Source of the DNA: Roseimicrobium gellanilyticum | GTDB lineage: Bacteria > Verrucomicrobiota > Verrucomicrobiia > Verrucomicrobiales > Verrucomicrobiaceae | Assembly (NCBI RefSeq): GCF_003315205.1 | Contig: NZ_QNRR01000010.1 | Location: 62,001 to 126,000 of the forward strand | Direction of reading: 5' to 3' | Length of the DNA: 64,000 nucleotides | Part shown: one piece after another, positions 24,563 through 34,920 of the stretch | How the letters are laid out: every line of letters begins with the position of its first letter | Numbering within the stretch: the stretch's first letter is position 1 | Translations under genes and position numbers: made by a program | Notes under the pieces: model-generated | The model's input: the letters and a program-made list of their open reading frames with translations, nothing else | What the model was told of the DNA's origin: nothing | Databases searched by the model: none

Positions 24563-26173
24563 TTACTCCAGCTCCATGCAGTACACCCGCTTCACACCCG
24601 GAATCTTCTCGAGTTCCTGGATGACCGCCTGGGGAGGCGTGGAGTCGAGGGTGAGCAGCGTGAGGGCGGTGCCGCCTTCCACGTTGCGGCTCAGGGACAT
24701 GTTCGCAATGTTCACCTGGTGCTTGCCCAGAATGGTGCCGTACGCGCCGATCATGCCGGGGCGGTCGTCATTCTCCAGGAGAAGGAGCGTGCCTTCCGGC
24801 GTGGCTTCCACACGGCGGCCATTGATTTTCACAATACGCGGGTCGCCACCGAAGAAGGAACCGCTGATGACGGCCTTGTTTTCGCCACTGCCGACTTCCA
24901 CCTCGATGAGGTCGCTGAATTCCGTGGGCTCAGGCACGCGGCTTTCCGTGAAGCGCAGACCGAGGTTCTCGGCGGTGCCGACAGCGTTGATGAGGTTCAC
25001 CTGGTCGGCACCGATGGGGCGCTCGAGGTAACCCTTCAGCACGCCGCGCGAGACGAGCGTGGTATCCATCTTGCCCAGATTGCCGCTGTAATTCACGCGC
25101 AGGAACTCGGCGCGCTGCGGGGCGATTTGGGAAATGAGGCGGCCCAGGATTTCACCGAAGCGCAGGAAGGGTCCGATTTCCGCGAGGGTCTTTGGGTCCA
25201 CGTTCGGCATGTTCACCGCGTTCACCACGGTGCCGTGCAGGAGGTTTTCCTTCACCTGCTCGGCGATTTCGATGCCCACGCTCTCCTGCGCTTCTTCGGT
25301 CGAAGCACCGAGGTGCGGGGTGAAGACCACGTTCGGGGCCTTCAGCAGCGCGTAATCGGCGGGCGGAGGCTCCACTTCATACACGTCCAGCGCCGCGCCA
25401 CCCACGTGGCCTTCTTCCAGGAGCTTGGCCAGCGCATTGTCGTCCACGAGGCCGCCACGTGCGCAGTTGATGACACGCACGCCCTTTTTGCAGAGGCGGA
25501 GGCGGGTCTCATTGAGCATGTGCTTCGTCTCAGGAGTGAGCGGCATGTGCATGGTGATGAAGTCGGCGTCCTTCACCGCGTCATCGAGATTGTCACGCAG
25601 CTCGACCTTCAGCATCTCGGCGCGGTTGGCGCTGAGGTACGGGTCATAAGCCACCACGGTCATGCCGAAGGCCTGAGCGCGCTTGGCGAACTCTGTGCCG
25701 ATGCGGCCCATGCCGAGCACGGCAAGGGTCTTCTTGTTGAGCTCGGCGCCCTGGAAATTCTTGCGCTCCCACTTGCCGCCGATGACCGAGGCGTGCGCCT
25801 GGGGCACCTTGCGCGAGAGGGACATCATGAGGCCAAACGCATGCTCCGCGGTCGATACGGTGTTACCACCAGGGGTGTTCATGACCACGACACCACGCTT
25901 CGAGGCGTAGGGGATGTCGATGTTATCCACGCCCACACCGGCGCGACCCACGACCTTCAGGTTCTTGGCGGCGTCCAGCACCTTGGCGGTCACCTTGGCG
26001 CCACTGCGCACGATGATGGCGTGGGCCTCGCGAGAGGCCTCCACCATGGCATCCTCCGCCTTGAGGTTCATGTTCACCGTCACGTCAAAGGAGGGCTCCG
26101 CTTTCAGGAGGTCAATGCCGATGCTCGAGATGGGGTCGTTGTTTCCAGCGATGAGGATGTTGAACTTGGCCAT
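24563..26173 (-). CDS. serA: D-3-phosphoglycerate dehydrogenase
   Basis: First step of serine synthesis: 3-phosphoglycerate to 3-phosphohydroxypyruvate with NAD. The start is ATG 26173 (MAKFNILIAG), giving 536 residues, the long form with an extra intervening domain and a C-terminal ACT domain. Motifs: VVGRAGVGVDNID, NAD loop LAVLGMGRIGTEFAKRA, catalytic region VRVINCARGGLVDD, catalytic PHLGASTEEAQE, and ACT segment LLLLENDDRPGMIGAYG with a likely serine-binding site. A 594-codon open frame on the opposite strand is a shadow of this gene. Confidence 0.97.
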   Translation of the reverse strand: MAKFNILIAGNNDPISSIGIDLLKAEPSFDVTVNMNLKAEDAMVEASREAHAIIVRSGAKVTAKVLDAAKNLKVVGRAGVGVDNIDIPYASKRGVVVMNTPGGNTVSTAEHAFGLMMSLSRKVPQAHASVIGGKWERKNFQGAELNKKTLAVLGMGRIGTEFAKRAQAFGMTVVAYDPYLSANRAEMLKVELRDNLDDAVKDADFITMHMPLTPETKHMLNETRLRLCKKGVRVINCARGGLVDDNALAKLLEEGHVGGAALDVYEVEPPPADYALLKAPNVVFTPHLGASTEEAQESVGIEIAEQVKENLLHGTVVNAVNMPNVDPKTLAEIGPFLRFGEILGRLISQIAPQRAEFLRVNYSGNLGKMDTTLVSRGVLKGYLERPIGADQVNLINAVGTAENLGLRFTESRVPEPTEFSDLIEVEVGSGENKAVISGSFFGGDPRIVKINGRRVEATPEGTLLLLENDDRPGMIGAYGTILGKHQVNIANMSLSRNVEGGTALTLLTLDSTPPQAVIQELEKIPGVKRVYCMELE

Positions 26174-26373
26174 GGGGACGCGCAGGCTAGCACGGTGCGG
26201 CTGGGGCTCAAGCAGGGAAAGCAACGAGGGAGAGGTCGGAGGGTGAGACTGCTCAGAATGTTGCAGAGGGGGTGTTCCAGTAACATGCTGTAATCGAGCC
26301 TGTTACGTGATGATTCATGATCGAGCGGTGGCAGTTCCCAAGAAGATGGGCGCGTTCACGTTCAGGGTGTTCA

Positions 26374-26566
26374 ACGCAGAGACACAGAGACGCAGAGGGA
26401 ACTTCGGAGACTGAGGTTGCCGAGCTGCCGAGTCTGATAGGAGCGACTTTGGCCAAGCAGAGTTGAAGCGCACTCTAAGGAGACCAGAAGCGAGGGGCTC
26501 AACCGCCGGCAAGCGCCCGCATTTTCAGTCTCCGAAGTTCCCTCTGCGTCTCTGTGTCTCTGTGTT
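26374..26566. repeat. Intergenic element with 42-bp inverted arms
   Basis: Arms 26374-26414 and 26525-26566 are inverted copies with almost no mismatch, built on CGCAGAGACACAGAGACGCAG followed by GGGAACTTCGGAGACTGA. About 110 nt separate them, and these encode nothing clear. Unlike intrinsic terminators the arms are far apart. The architecture is that of a non-autonomous (MITE-like) element; no target duplication was established. The rest of the 26174-26623 gap shows no gene. Confidence 0.75.
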
Positions 26567-26623
26567 GGATCCCATGCAGGTGAACACACCCAGTACCACC
26601 GGCACGTCGCTTCCCGCTTCGTG

Positions 26624-27919
26624 TCACTCCACCTTCCGCTCCGTCACCATCACCCCATCCTTCACCGTATCCGGCGGGTGCAGGAGCACCTGGGTACCCA
26701 GTTCCAGCCCATTCACCACTTCGGTCATCCGGCCGTCACTCCGGCCAGCCTCAAGGCTCACTTTCTTCGCCTTGCCGCCTTCATAGACAAAGGTCTTCCA
26801 GTCCACGCCCTCACGGAAGAGCGCGCCGGAGGGCACGAGCAGTACGTCATCCTTGTGCCACACGGCCACGCGCACTTCCACCCGGTAGCGGTCGCCGAGG
26901 GCCTTGGCCTTGTCCGGGGGATTCTTCAGATCGCTCAGGACGTACACGCGCTGCTCCTCCACGCCCAGCGCGGAGACCTTCGTAAACGCCGCAGGCTCCA
27001 CGAGGCGCACAATCGCATCAAGCGGCTGGTCATCGCCCCACTGCTCCACCTGCACCTTGGCCCCCTTCTTGATGGCCACAGCATCGCGGGAGAGAATCTC
27101 CGCCTCGATCTCGATGTCCGCCGGGTCGCCCACTTCCAGAATCGCCAGCCCTGGAGTCACCACCATGGCGCTCTCCTGCATGACTTTCAGCACGCGACCA
27201 CTCACCGGTGAGTACACCGGCAACTCCGCCGCCTTGTCCGAGGCGTTGGGGGCATCGAGTTGCAGCAGCGCGGCCTTGGCCTGCTCCAGTTCGAACTCAG
27301 CCACCTTCAGCGCAAAGTCCGCTGCGCGCACCTCACGTTGCTTCAGTTCATAGTCACGCTCCGCATTGTCGCGGTCCGTTTCGGAGATGCTGCCGGAGGT
27401 CTTCAGCTTCTGCGTGCGTTCCCAGTTTGCCACGGCGAATTTTTCTGCCGTCTTGGACATGTCGAGCGACTCCACGGCACGCGCCCGTGTGGCCTCGGCC
27501 GTCTTGATGCGCGCTTCCGCCTGCACGCGCGTGCGCGGGTCCAGCAGCGAGGCAAGCACGGGCTCGATGGTGGCGATAACCGTCTTGCCCGCGATGACTT
27601 CATCACCCGCCTTCAATGGCACACGACGCATCTGGCCCGCGATGGGCGCGGAGACGACGTAACGATTGCGGATGCGTGTCTTCCCTTCCTCCACCACATG
27701 CACGGTGAGGGGCCCACGTGCGACTTTGCCCAGCTCGACTTCAATCGGCTTTGGCATGAGTCCCATGGCGACGAGTGCCACGAGACCGAGGATTCCGGCC
27801 CACGTGATGAGCTTGCGGAGGAAGGCTCCTTTCGGCTTGTTGCGTTTCGCATCCCACGGCGGGCTGTCGCCTTGGGGTTCGCTGAGTTGATTCTGGGTCT
27901 GGGGGGTATTTTCTGGCAT
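26624..27919 (-). CDS. HlyD/RND-type periplasmic adaptor of an ABC efflux system
   Basis: From ATG 27919 (MPENTPQTQNQ) it has 431 residues. An N-terminal membrane anchor (about residues 34-54) is followed by the first half-lipoyl strand (VSAPIAGQMRRVPLKAGDEVIAG), a long coiled-coil hairpin (about 110-220, with REVRAADFALKVAEFELEQAKAALLQ), the second lipoyl half (VYSPVSGRVLKVMQESAMVV) and beta-barrel and membrane-proximal parts to VTERKVE. It should bridge the inner-membrane ABC permease encoded just upstream to an outer-membrane channel. No TolC-like gene is present in the window. Confidence 0.9.
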   Translation of the reverse strand: MPENTPQTQNQLSEPQGDSPPWDAKRNKPKGAFLRKLITWAGILGLVALVAMGLMPKPIEVELGKVARGPLTVHVVEEGKTRIRNRYVVSAPIAGQMRRVPLKAGDEVIAGKTVIATIEPVLASLLDPRTRVQAEARIKTAEATRARAVESLDMSKTAEKFAVANWERTQKLKTSGSISETDRDNAERDYELKQREVRAADFALKVAEFELEQAKAALLQLDAPNASDKAAELPVYSPVSGRVLKVMQESAMVVTPGLAILEVGDPADIEIEAEILSRDAVAIKKGAKVQVEQWGDDQPLDAIVRLVEPAAFTKVSALGVEEQRVYVLSDLKNPPDKAKALGDRYRVEVRVAVWHKDDVLLVPSGALFREGVDWKTFVYEGGKAKKVSLEAGRSDGRMTEVVNGLELGTQVLLHPPDTVKDGVMVTERKVE

Positions 27920-27992
27920 GTACTTGGGGGGGATTTTTGGCTTACCAGATGGCAAAACGGTAGCGGCAGATGGGATGCCTGCCAAGCAGGAC

Positions 27993-30362
27993 TCAATCAC
28001 GGGCCTTCAGCACGCCCACGAGGTCGAGCTTCTTCAGCATGCGGCTCACCACCATGAAGGACATGGCCGCCGCGCTGGTGACCACGATGATGGCGATGGT
28101 GTAGCTCGTGGCATTGATGACCAGCGGCATGCGGACGGTTTCGGTGCTGAACGAACTGATGATGAAAGTCGTGAGCCCCTTGCCGAAAAGCAGGCCCAGC
28201 GGCAGGGCCGTGGCCACCAGCAGAGTGAGCTCGCCCAGCAGTACTCCGGCCACCTCACGCTGGGTGAAGCCCACCACGCGCAGCGTGGCGAGGTCGCGCT
28301 GCCGCTCGGAAAGGGCGATGCGGGCGCTGTTGTACACCACGCCGAAGGCCACAATCACCGCCAGGGTGAAGTAAAGCTGGCGCAGAATGCCGATGCTCTG
28401 TCCTGTGGTTTCGCGGAAGGCCTTGAGCTGGTCCTGCTTCACCAGCACGATGGAAGCACGTGGCGTCTCCTTCGCCTCACGCATGAAGGTCTCCCACTTC
28501 GCCTTGTCCACGGTGAGGTAGGCGCCGTTGATGGTATCTCCCTCACGCATGAGACGGCGCAGCGCATCGAGATCCATGTAGGCAGCCACGCCGGCAAAGT
28601 CCTCAATGAGACCACGAATCGGCGCTGTGCGCTTGGGGCGCTGGCCTTCCAGCACCTCAATCTGCACTTCATCACCAATCTTCGCGCCGATGACCTCCGC
28701 GAGCGCCTTGGACATCACGATGCCATCCTCGGGCAGGTGGATGATCTTGCCATTCGCATCGAGCAGCCGGTTGAGATGGGAGGTCTTCGGCATACCCGTG
28801 ATCGCGAGCTTGCGGTAGTGGTGGCCATAGCGCAGGCGCGATTGCACACTGCGTATCGGTTCCGCGCGCAGCACTCCGGGCATGTGTTCCAAATCATGGA
28901 AGGCCTTGCCACCACCCGGCTCGGTGAGGAAGACGACGACATCCTGCCGCTGCACTTCATTCCACTGGTAGGTCAGCAGGTAGTCGATGCTGTCACTCAT
29001 GGCGCCCGGCAGCACCATGAGACCGGTGGCAAGAGAGAGACCGCACACGGTGAAGACAGCCTGCCACGGCTTGCGCTCGATGTTTCGCAATGCCATGCGG
29101 AAACCAGGGCTGAAGTGTTTCGTGAGTCCCAGGCGCTCGGCGAGCGAGGGCTTGAAGTCCGCGGGCGGCTCCGGACGCATCGCTTCCGCAGGCGGCAGCT
29201 TCACCGCCGCACGAACTACCTTCAGCACACCCAGCGAGGCCGCACCCGCGCTGATGAGCAAAGCCGTGGCCAGTGCTCCCGTATCCATGCGAAAGTGCAG
29301 CTCCGGGAAGCGGAAGAACATGGTGTACAGATTCACCAGGCCACCGCCCATCTTGCTTCCCGCGACGCCGCCAAGGATGGTGCCCATCACCACAATAACC
29401 AGGGCATACTTCATGTAGTGCATGCCCACCTGCGCGGAGGAGTATCCCAGCGCCTTGAGCTGCGCGATCTGCTCACGCTGCAGTCGCACCAGTCGCGCGA
29501 GCACCGCATTCACCATGAATGCCGCCACACTCAGGAAGATCACGGGATAGGCCACGGAGAGCGCCTGTAGCACGCGGATTTCATCATCGAGTCGTTTGGC
29601 GGAAGGGTGGTCTGCGCGCGTGTACGCGCCGAAGGCTCCGTAGTTCGCCAGCAACTGGTCCATCTGCGCAATCACGGGGCCCGACGCCGCATTCGGGGCG
29701 AGGTCGGCGGCGAAGTCATTGAAGGCGCCATCGAGGTTGTAGGCCACCGCCACCGCCTGGTAGTTCATCCAGAAGACGCCATACCGTTTGTTGTCTGGCA
29801 GCGTCTCGCCAGCACGCGCTTCGAACACAAACTCCGGAGACAGGCCAATGCCCACGATGACCAACGAGTCGCGGCGTCCATTGATGACCGCCACCACGCT
29901 GTCGCCGGGTTTCAGGAAATTGGCATCGGCAAAGGCCTCGCTCACCACCACCTCACGTCGTTCGCCAAGCTGCGGCAGGCGACCCTTGCGCATGAAGATG
30001 CGATTGAGCACCTGCACCTTTCCATCATCTGGAAGAGAAACGATGTGGCCCGTGGCAGGCTCGGGAATGCCGGGTAGGTCCAGCGTCACATCCACTACCA
30101 CCCGTGGTTCCACTGCAGCCACGCCAGGAATCTTGGCGAGCCGGTCCGCCATGGCCAGCGGTGCACGCTTCAGCGTGCCGAAGATGTCCGCCATGCCGTA
30201 GCGCTGGTAGTAGGCATTCCGTGTGGAGTCGAGCGTGAGGATCAGTGACCGCGTCATGATCATCATTGCGAGTCCGCACGCCATCACCAGACTGACCGCG
30301 ACGAGCTGGCCCTTCATACGGCCCAGGTCCCGGAACAGCTTGCGATCGAGTGGGGAGAGCAT
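27993..30362 (-). CDS. FtsX-like ABC transporter permease
   Basis: 789 residues with FtsX topology duplicated: a first membrane helix (about 20-40, [21 protein letters not shown]), a large periplasmic domain, three helices near 270-385, then a second helix, periplasmic domain and closing three-helix bundle near 660-775 ([33 protein letters not shown]). The [20 protein letters not shown] motif after the helix is the coupling-helix region typical of MacB/LolCDE-type permeases. ATPase and adaptor are separate genes on either side, so this is a three-part MacAB-like efflux or lipoprotein-type pump. The substrate is unknown. Confidence 0.9.
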   Translation of the reverse strand: MLSPLDRKLFRDLGRMKGQLVAVSLVMACGLAMMIMTRSLILTLDSTRNAYYQRYGMADIFGTLKRAPLAMADRLAKIPGVAAVEPRVVVDVTLDLPGIPEPATGHIVSLPDDGKVQVLNRIFMRKGRLPQLGERREVVVSEAFADANFLKPGDSVVAVINGRRDSLVIVGIGLSPEFVFEARAGETLPDNKRYGVFWMNYQAVAVAYNLDGAFNDFAADLAPNAASGPVIAQMDQLLANYGAFGAYTRADHPSAKRLDDEIRVLQALSVAYPVIFLSVAAFMVNAVLARLVRLQREQIAQLKALGYSSAQVGMHYMKYALVIVVMGTILGGVAGSKMGGGLVNLYTMFFRFPELHFRMDTGALATALLISAGAASLGVLKVVRAAVKLPPAEAMRPEPPADFKPSLAERLGLTKHFSPGFRMALRNIERKPWQAVFTVCGLSLATGLMVLPGAMSDSIDYLLTYQWNEVQRQDVVVFLTEPGGGKAFHDLEHMPGVLRAEPIRSVQSRLRYGHHYRKLAITGMPKTSHLNRLLDANGKIIHLPEDGIVMSKALAEVIGAKIGDEVQIEVLEGQRPKRTAPIRGLIEDFAGVAAYMDLDALRRLMREGDTINGAYLTVDKAKWETFMREAKETPRASIVLVKQDQLKAFRETTGQSIGILRQLYFTLAVIVAFGVVYNSARIALSERQRDLATLRVVGFTQREVAGVLLGELTLLVATALPLGLLFGKGLTTFIISSFSTETVRMPLVINATSYTIAIIVVTSAAAMSFMVVSRMLKKLDLVGVLKARD

Positions 30363-30408
30363 GGACTAAAAAATATGAAACATGCCGGCGCAGGTGCCAC
30401 CATTTGCA

Positions 30409-30500
30409 AGCCCTGGGAGCGCTGGCCTCTGGCCGGCGTATTGGCGCTGCAACTTCACGCGACACAAATACGCCGACGGGACGTCAGCGCTCCCAGGGCT
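30409..30500. repeat. Long inverted repeat in the ATPase-permease spacer
   Basis: 16-bp perfect outer arms (AGCCCTGGGAGCGCTG at 30409 with its complement at 30485-30500) enclose a second, weaker pairing, CGGCGTATT with AATACGCCG. The structure is about 92 nt and lies inside the operon between the ABC ATPase stop (30533) and the permease start (30362). It could be a mobile palindromic repeat or modulate downstream expression. No second copy was noticed in the window. Confidence 0.7.
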
Positions 30501-30532
30501 GCGTCCGCCATCTTTCATGACAGGTTGCTCCA

Positions 30533-31315
30533 CTACCACTGCAAACTCCTCACCGGCATGCGGGTCTCATTGTGCCGTTGTTTGATGATCTGTCCGTCGG
30601 AAAGATGCAGCACGCGATCCGCCATCTCAGCCATGGCCGCGTTGTGGGTGATCACCACCGTGAGCGTGCCGAGCTCGCGATTGATCTGCTCCACGGCCTC
30701 CAGTACCGTGATGCCCGTATGCACGTCCAGCGCGCCGGTGGGTTCGTCGCACAGCAGCACCTCGGGCTTCTTGGCAATGGCACGTGCAATGGCCACACGC
30801 TGCTGCTCACCGCCGGAGAGTTGGGAGGGGAAGTGATCCATGCGGGCCTTCAATCCCACCAACTCCAGTGCCTCTTCGGGCTTCATCGGGTCGCGTGCGA
30901 TGTCCGTGATGAGCGCGACATTCTCCCTCGCGGTGAGACTCGGGATGAGGTTGTAGAACTGGAAAACGAACCCCACGCAGTTGCGACGGAAGAGCGTGAG
31001 TGTCTTCTCCTCCGCATTCGTGAGTGGCCAGCCCTTGTAGTTCAAGTGGCCGGAGGTGGGCACGTCCAGTCCGCCAAGGATGTTCAACAGGGTGGACTTC
31101 CCACTGCCGGACGCACCCAGCAGCACGACGAGTTCGCCGGAGTAGAAGTCGAGGTCCACGCCATGCAGCGCCACCACATCCAGCTCACCGGTGTGGTAGA
31201 CCTTGCGTACTTTGCGGGCCTCAAATACAAGAGCGCCCTTGGCCGGGGTGGTGGTCGGCGCGGAGGATAACGTGTCAGATGCAGGCACGGTGACGGGGGC
31301 TGTCACGGGAAGCAT
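30533..31315 (-). CDS. ABC transporter ATP-binding protein
   Basis: From ATG 31315 ([13 protein letters not shown]) it is 260 residues; an open frame continues to 31438 without family support. Walker [15 protein letters not shown]-loop [12 protein letters not shown], signature [14 protein letters not shown], Walker [13 protein letters not shown] and H-loop [14 protein letters not shown] are all intact. The sequence is of the LolD/MacB class. It comes first in the operon and powers the permease at 27993-30362. It is divergent from the Xer recombinase at 31413 with 97 nt between starts. Confidence 0.95.
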   Translation of the reverse strand: MLPVTAPVTVPASDTLSSAPTTTPAKGALVFEARKVRKVYHTGELDVVALHGVDLDFYSGELVVLLGASGSGKSTLLNILGGLDVPTSGHLNYKGWPLTNAEEKTLTLFRRNCVGFVFQFYNLIPSLTARENVALITDIARDPMKPEEALELVGLKARMDHFPSQLSGGEQQRVAIARAIAKKPEVLLCDEPTGALDVHTGITVLEAVEQINRELGTLTVVITHNAAMAEMADRVLHLSDGQIIKQRHNETRMPVRSLQW

Positions 31316-31412
31316 GTACGAAAATGGTGCTTTGTGCCAATGGGAAATCTTCTTCTCACACGACAGTTCAGGTTGCACTGGCAACATATCGCAATCGCGC
31401 CACATTCGTTTC

Positions 31413-32306
31413 GTGCAGCAAGAAATCGACAGCTTCATCCTTCACCTCGCCACCGAGCGTGGGCTGTCGACGAACTATCAATTGCTTGTCACCCAGGTGC
31501 TCACCCGCTTCGCATCATGGATGCAAATGAAGCATAAGAAAGGCGCCGTGGCAGATGTGGTGACGGATGACATCACAGACTACCTTGGAATGCGCAAGGG
31601 CGATGGCATCGCGGCCTCCAGCCTGCGCATCGAGCTGGTCGCGATCAAAATCTTCTTCCGCTGGCTTGCCGTGCGAGGCCTGCGTAAAGGCGACCCTGCG
31701 GAGCCGGTTCTGCCTCCGCGTGTGGAAGCGCGCCTGCCCGAAACACTCAATGAACAGGATGTGGGCAAATTGCTCGAATCCGTGCAAGGCCACGAGCCTC
31801 TCGACCTTCGCGACCGCGCCATGCTGGAACTCACGTATGCCAGCGGGCTCCGCGTGAGCGAGGTCACCGGTACGAAATTGGAAAACCTCAATCTCGATGA
31901 AGGCTGGATCCGCGTGACCGGCAAGGGAAACAAGACCCGCCTCATCCCCGTGGGGCAGGAGGCACGGGCATCGGTGCAGCGGTATCTGAATTCTGCACGA
32001 CCCAAATTGGTGAAGCCGAAGACACAGAGCTGGATTTTCATCAATCGGAATGGCGGCAAGCTGACCACTGCTCGCATCTGGCAAATCTTCCGCGAGCGCG
32101 CGGAGCAGGCGGGTATCGACCCCGACCGCGTCCATCCGCACTTGCTGCGCCACAGCTTTGCCACGCACCTGCTGGGGAATGGCGCGGACCTCCGCGTCAT
32201 TCAGGAGATGCTTGGACACGCCGATATCGCCACCACGCAAATCTATACCCATGTGGACCAGAACCGTCTGAAGGACACGCACCGCCGCTTCCATCCGCGA
32301 AGGTAA
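31413..32306 (+). CDS. Tyrosine site-specific recombinase, XerC/XerD type
   Basis: I start at GTG 31413 ([18 protein letters not shown]), which gives 297 residues, the normal Xer length; upstream in-frame sequence belongs to the divergent promoter. The N-terminal SAM-like domain is followed by the catalytic domain: ASGLRVSEV (Arg I), [12 protein letters not shown] (Lys), [12 protein letters not shown] (His-x-x-Arg), [17 protein letters not shown] (His and Tyr). XerC and XerD resolve chromosome dimers at dif. Which of the two this is cannot be told. No dif-like 28-mer was recognised next to it and no phage genes are near, so a housekeeping role is more likely than a mobile integrase. Confidence 0.93.
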   Translation: MQQEIDSFILHLATERGLSTNYQLLVTQVLTRFASWMQMKHKKGAVADVVTDDITDYLGMRKGDGIAASSLRIELVAIKIFFRWLAVRGLRKGDPAEPVLPPRVEARLPETLNEQDVGKLLESVQGHEPLDLRDRAMLELTYASGLRVSEVTGTKLENLNLDEGWIRVTGKGNKTRLIPVGQEARASVQRYLNSARPKLVKPKTQSWIFINRNGGKLTTARIWQIFRERAEQAGIDPDRVHPHLLRHSFATHLLGNGADLRVIQEMLGHADIATTQIYTHVDQNRLKDTHRRFHPRR

Positions 32307-32369
32307 CCGGTTCGGTTGCGTTTCTGTTTCTTGCAGACTCGCGTCATCCGTTCTGGTATCCTCCCGCTC

Positions 32370-33308
32370 ATGCGTCGCTTCCTCTCCTTCCTGCCGTTGT
32401 TCGTCGCTGTCTCCACCACCGTCACAGGCTTGCATGCCGGTGAAGTGGTTTCCCCCAAGGCCCACACCCAGGCCGCAGCCGCCACCACCGGCACGGATGA
32501 GGCTCTGCTCCGTGAGTTTCTCGCCCCTGAACTGGCGTTCCGGTACGACTATGATTTCCCCATGTCGCTGGAGAATGCGCCCGGCGAGTACTCCATGCAT
32601 GAGTTCCGCACCAGCGTCCCGCTTCCTCCGGTGATTACGGATACCTTCGTCCTCATGGCGAAGTTGAACTACCGTCTCTTCCTCGCGGACGTGGATACCA
32701 CCGTGCTCAATGAGGATCTCGACCTGCACACCCTGCGCCTGCCCATCCAGGCCGCATGGCTCTCACCCTCCAGTCCCTGGCTTGCTGCCGCCTATGTGGA
32801 GCCCGGCTTCTCCACGGACTTCAATCAAGTCAACAGCGATGCCTTCGACCTCTCTGCCGGTTTCGGCATTGGCTATCGTTTCTCACCCAACTTCATGGCA
32901 GCCGTGGGTGGAGGCTACTCACGCAACTACGGCGATGACGAATTCTTCCCCGTGCTCGCCCTCCTCTGGCGTGTGAATGATCGCTTCACCGTCACCTTCT
33001 CCCCGGATGGCCTCATTCCCTCCTACAAGGTGAACGACGACCTCTACATCAAGCTGCGCGCCGAACTCATCGGCGGTCGCTGGCTTATCGAAGATGAAGA
33101 GGGCCGCGAGCGCATCCTCCGCCTCCAAGGCGCCAGCGCCACCCTTCAAGCCGAACAGCGCCTCTTCAAGGATTGCTGGCTCACCCTCGGCGTCGGTATC
33201 AATGCCCTCTCCGAACTCCGCATCGAAGACAGTGATGAACGAGAACTGCTGGATGAAGACCTCGAAGAAGGGGTGGTCATCCGCACGGGACTGAAGTGGG
33301 TGTTTTAG
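32370..33308 (+). CDS. Outer-membrane beta-barrel protein
   Basis: Starts at ATG 32370 (MRRFLSFLPLFVAVSTTVTGLHAGEV) with a signal peptide; 312 residues. The rest alternates polar and hydrophobic residues as a transmembrane barrel does: APELAFRYDYDF, LRLPIQAAWLSP, LSAGFGIGYRFSPNFMAAVGGGYSRNYG, RFTVTFSPDG, IKLRAELIGGRW. It ends in a strand with aromatic terminus (TGLKWVF), the usual barrel insertion signal. The pattern resembles the DUF6268-type outer membrane proteins, but the match is by eye only. Substrate unknown. Confidence 0.8.
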   Translation: MRRFLSFLPLFVAVSTTVTGLHAGEVVSPKAHTQAAAATTGTDEALLREFLAPELAFRYDYDFPMSLENAPGEYSMHEFRTSVPLPPVITDTFVLMAKLNYRLFLADVDTTVLNEDLDLHTLRLPIQAAWLSPSSPWLAAAYVEPGFSTDFNQVNSDAFDLSAGFGIGYRFSPNFMAAVGGGYSRNYGDDEFFPVLALLWRVNDRFTVTFSPDGLIPSYKVNDDLYIKLRAELIGGRWLIEDEEGRERILRLQGASATLQAEQRLFKDCWLTLGVGINALSELRIEDSDERELLDEDLEEGVVIRTGLKWVF

Positions 33309-33350
33309 TTCCCAGTCTTCCATCGTCTATGACATACAAGGTCGCCCCTG

Positions 33351-33487
33351 TTCAAGGAGTGGCACTAGCCTTGGTGCCGGTGGATGGAACGACCGGTGCG
33401 GAGCCACTCTTCTGAAGCTCTGAGAACGTCTCGAAGCCTCCTCGGTGTGTTTCGCTGCAAAACGGCACTAAGCTAGTGCCACTCCCT
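33351..33487. repeat. REP-doublet-like element, copy 1
   Basis: A 137-bp element. Each end carries a hairpin, GGCACTAGCCTTGGTGCC at the left and GGCACTAAGCTAGTGCC at the right, and the two ends are inverted relative to each other (AAGGAGTGGCACTAG against CTAGTGCCACTCCCT). Copy 2 is at 39166-39306. The middle (GGTGCGGAGCCACTCTTC) is also shared. Two facing hairpins are the plan of BIME/REP doublets moved by RAYT transposases; no transposase is encoded here. It lies between the barrel gene and the CE15-like esterase. Confidence 0.75.
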
Positions 33488-33580
33488 GCGAATGGCGCAT
33501 CGCCACATACCGAAAGAAGGTGTTCGGCATGCCAAGATTTCGCTCGGAAAGTGGCTGCGAACGTCCGTACACTCATCCTC

Positions 33581-34900
33581 ATGCACGCATCCTCCCGTCT
33601 TTCCGCCGCGCTCCTCGCTGGCAGCCTCGCGATGGCTTCCACGTCTTTTACTGCGCACGCCCAAGAGCGCCCCGGCATCAACTACGATGAAGCCAAGGCT
33701 GGTGGCATCCCGAATCTGGATCCGCTGACGGCATCCGACGGCACGAAGATCACCACCAAGGAACAGTGGCTGGAGAAGCGGAAGCCGGAACTCATGAAGC
33801 TCTTCGCGAGCGAGGTGTATGGGAAGACACCGGAGGGCCAGGGGGTTGAAACCAAGGCCCAGTTGGTGGGTCAGGATACCGCGGCATTTGGCGGCAAGGC
33901 GATCATGCGCCAGGTGAAGTTGACCTTTTCTTCAAGCAGGAATGGCCGCAAGGCCATAGCAGACCTCCTCATCTACATCCCCAAGGGCCTCACCAAACCC
34001 GCACCTGCCTTCGTGCAGCTGAACTTCGGCGGCAATCATTATACGACCAGTGACCCCAGCATTCCCATCTCGGATGCCTGGTTCCGCAATGACAAGGATG
34101 GCAACTACGTGAACAACAAGGCCACCGAGAAGAGCCGTAACAGCGGTGAACGACGCTGGCCGTACAAGGAAATCATCGAGCGCGGCTATGCTGTGTGCAC
34201 AGCTTACTACGGCGACTTTGATCCGGATTTTGATGATGGCTTCCAGAATGGGGTGCAGCCACTCTTCTACAAGGATGGCCAGACCAAGCCTGCTGCGGAC
34301 GAGTGGGGTAGCATTGGCGCGTGGGCCTGGGGTATGAGCCGCATGGCAGACTACCTGCAGGGCGTGCCGGAAGTGGATGGCAAAAAACTCATCTCAGTGG
34401 GCCACTCCCGCCTGGGCAAGACTTCTCTCTGGGCGGGTGCGCAGGATGAGCGCTTCGGCATTGTCGTCAGCAATGACTCCGGCGCTGGCGGCGCAGCACT
34501 CAGCAAGCGCATTTTCGGTGAGACCGTGGCCGTGCTGAACAAGAGCTTCCCGCACTGGTTCTGCGACAACTTCAACAAGTACTCTGACAACGAAAAGGAC
34601 CTGCCCGTGGACCAGCATGAGCTCATCGCCCTCATGACCCCACGTCCTGTGTATATCGCCAGCGCGACCGAGGACAACTGGGCTGACCAAAAGGGAGAGT
34701 TCCTCGGCGGCAAACTCGCCGAGCCCGTGTACGCCCTCTTCAGCCTCAAAGGACTCGGCGTGGATGAACCACCGGCACCCGACAAGAGCGTGGGCGACGC
34801 CATCGGCTACCACAACCGTACCGGCAAGCATGACATCCTCCTCTACGACTGGGAGCAGTACATGAACTTCGCCGACAAGCACTGGGGCAAGCCGCAGTAA
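33581..34900 (+). CDS. Exported CE15-like glucuronoyl/acetyl-xylan esterase
   Basis: From ATG 33581 it is 439 residues with a signal peptide (SRLSAALLAGSLAMASTSFTAHAQ). The alpha/beta hydrolase fold has the nucleophile in ISVGHSRLGKTSLWAGAQDERF, the GxSRxGK form typical of CE15 enzymes, followed by IVVSNDSGAGGAALSKR. The catalytic His is probably in YHNRTGKHDI. Known family members cleave esters between glucuronoxylan and lignin or remove acetyl groups from plant polysaccharide. It is probably periplasmic or secreted. The substrate is inferred from the family; an open frame upstream to 33476 runs into the REP-like element and is not used. Confidence 0.88.
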   Translation: MHASSRLSAALLAGSLAMASTSFTAHAQERPGINYDEAKAGGIPNLDPLTASDGTKITTKEQWLEKRKPELMKLFASEVYGKTPEGQGVETKAQLVGQDTAAFGGKAIMRQVKLTFSSSRNGRKAIADLLIYIPKGLTKPAPAFVQLNFGGNHYTTSDPSIPISDAWFRNDKDGNYVNNKATEKSRNSGERRWPYKEIIERGYAVCTAYYGDFDPDFDDGFQNGVQPLFYKDGQTKPAADEWGSIGAWAWGMSRMADYLQGVPEVDGKKLISVGHSRLGKTSLWAGAQDERFGIVVSNDSGAGGAALSKRIFGETVAVLNKSFPHWFCDNFNKYSDNEKDLPVDQHELIALMTPRPVYIASATEDNWADQKGEFLGGKLAEPVYALFSLKGLGVDEPPAPDKSVGDAIGYHNRTGKHDILLYDWEQYMNFADKHWGKPQ

Positions 34901-34920
34901 GAATCGGCTTCGAAGGAATC

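Noticed and set aside
24509-26293. 594-codon open frame on the plus strand
   Set aside because: It is antisense to serA, full of His/Arg/Gly shadows typical of GC-rich complement frames, and has no domain; serA is certain.
31413-32306. Integrase of a mobile element
   Set aside because: Length and motifs are those of chromosomal XerC/D, and no attachment site, tRNA target or phage gene is adjacent.
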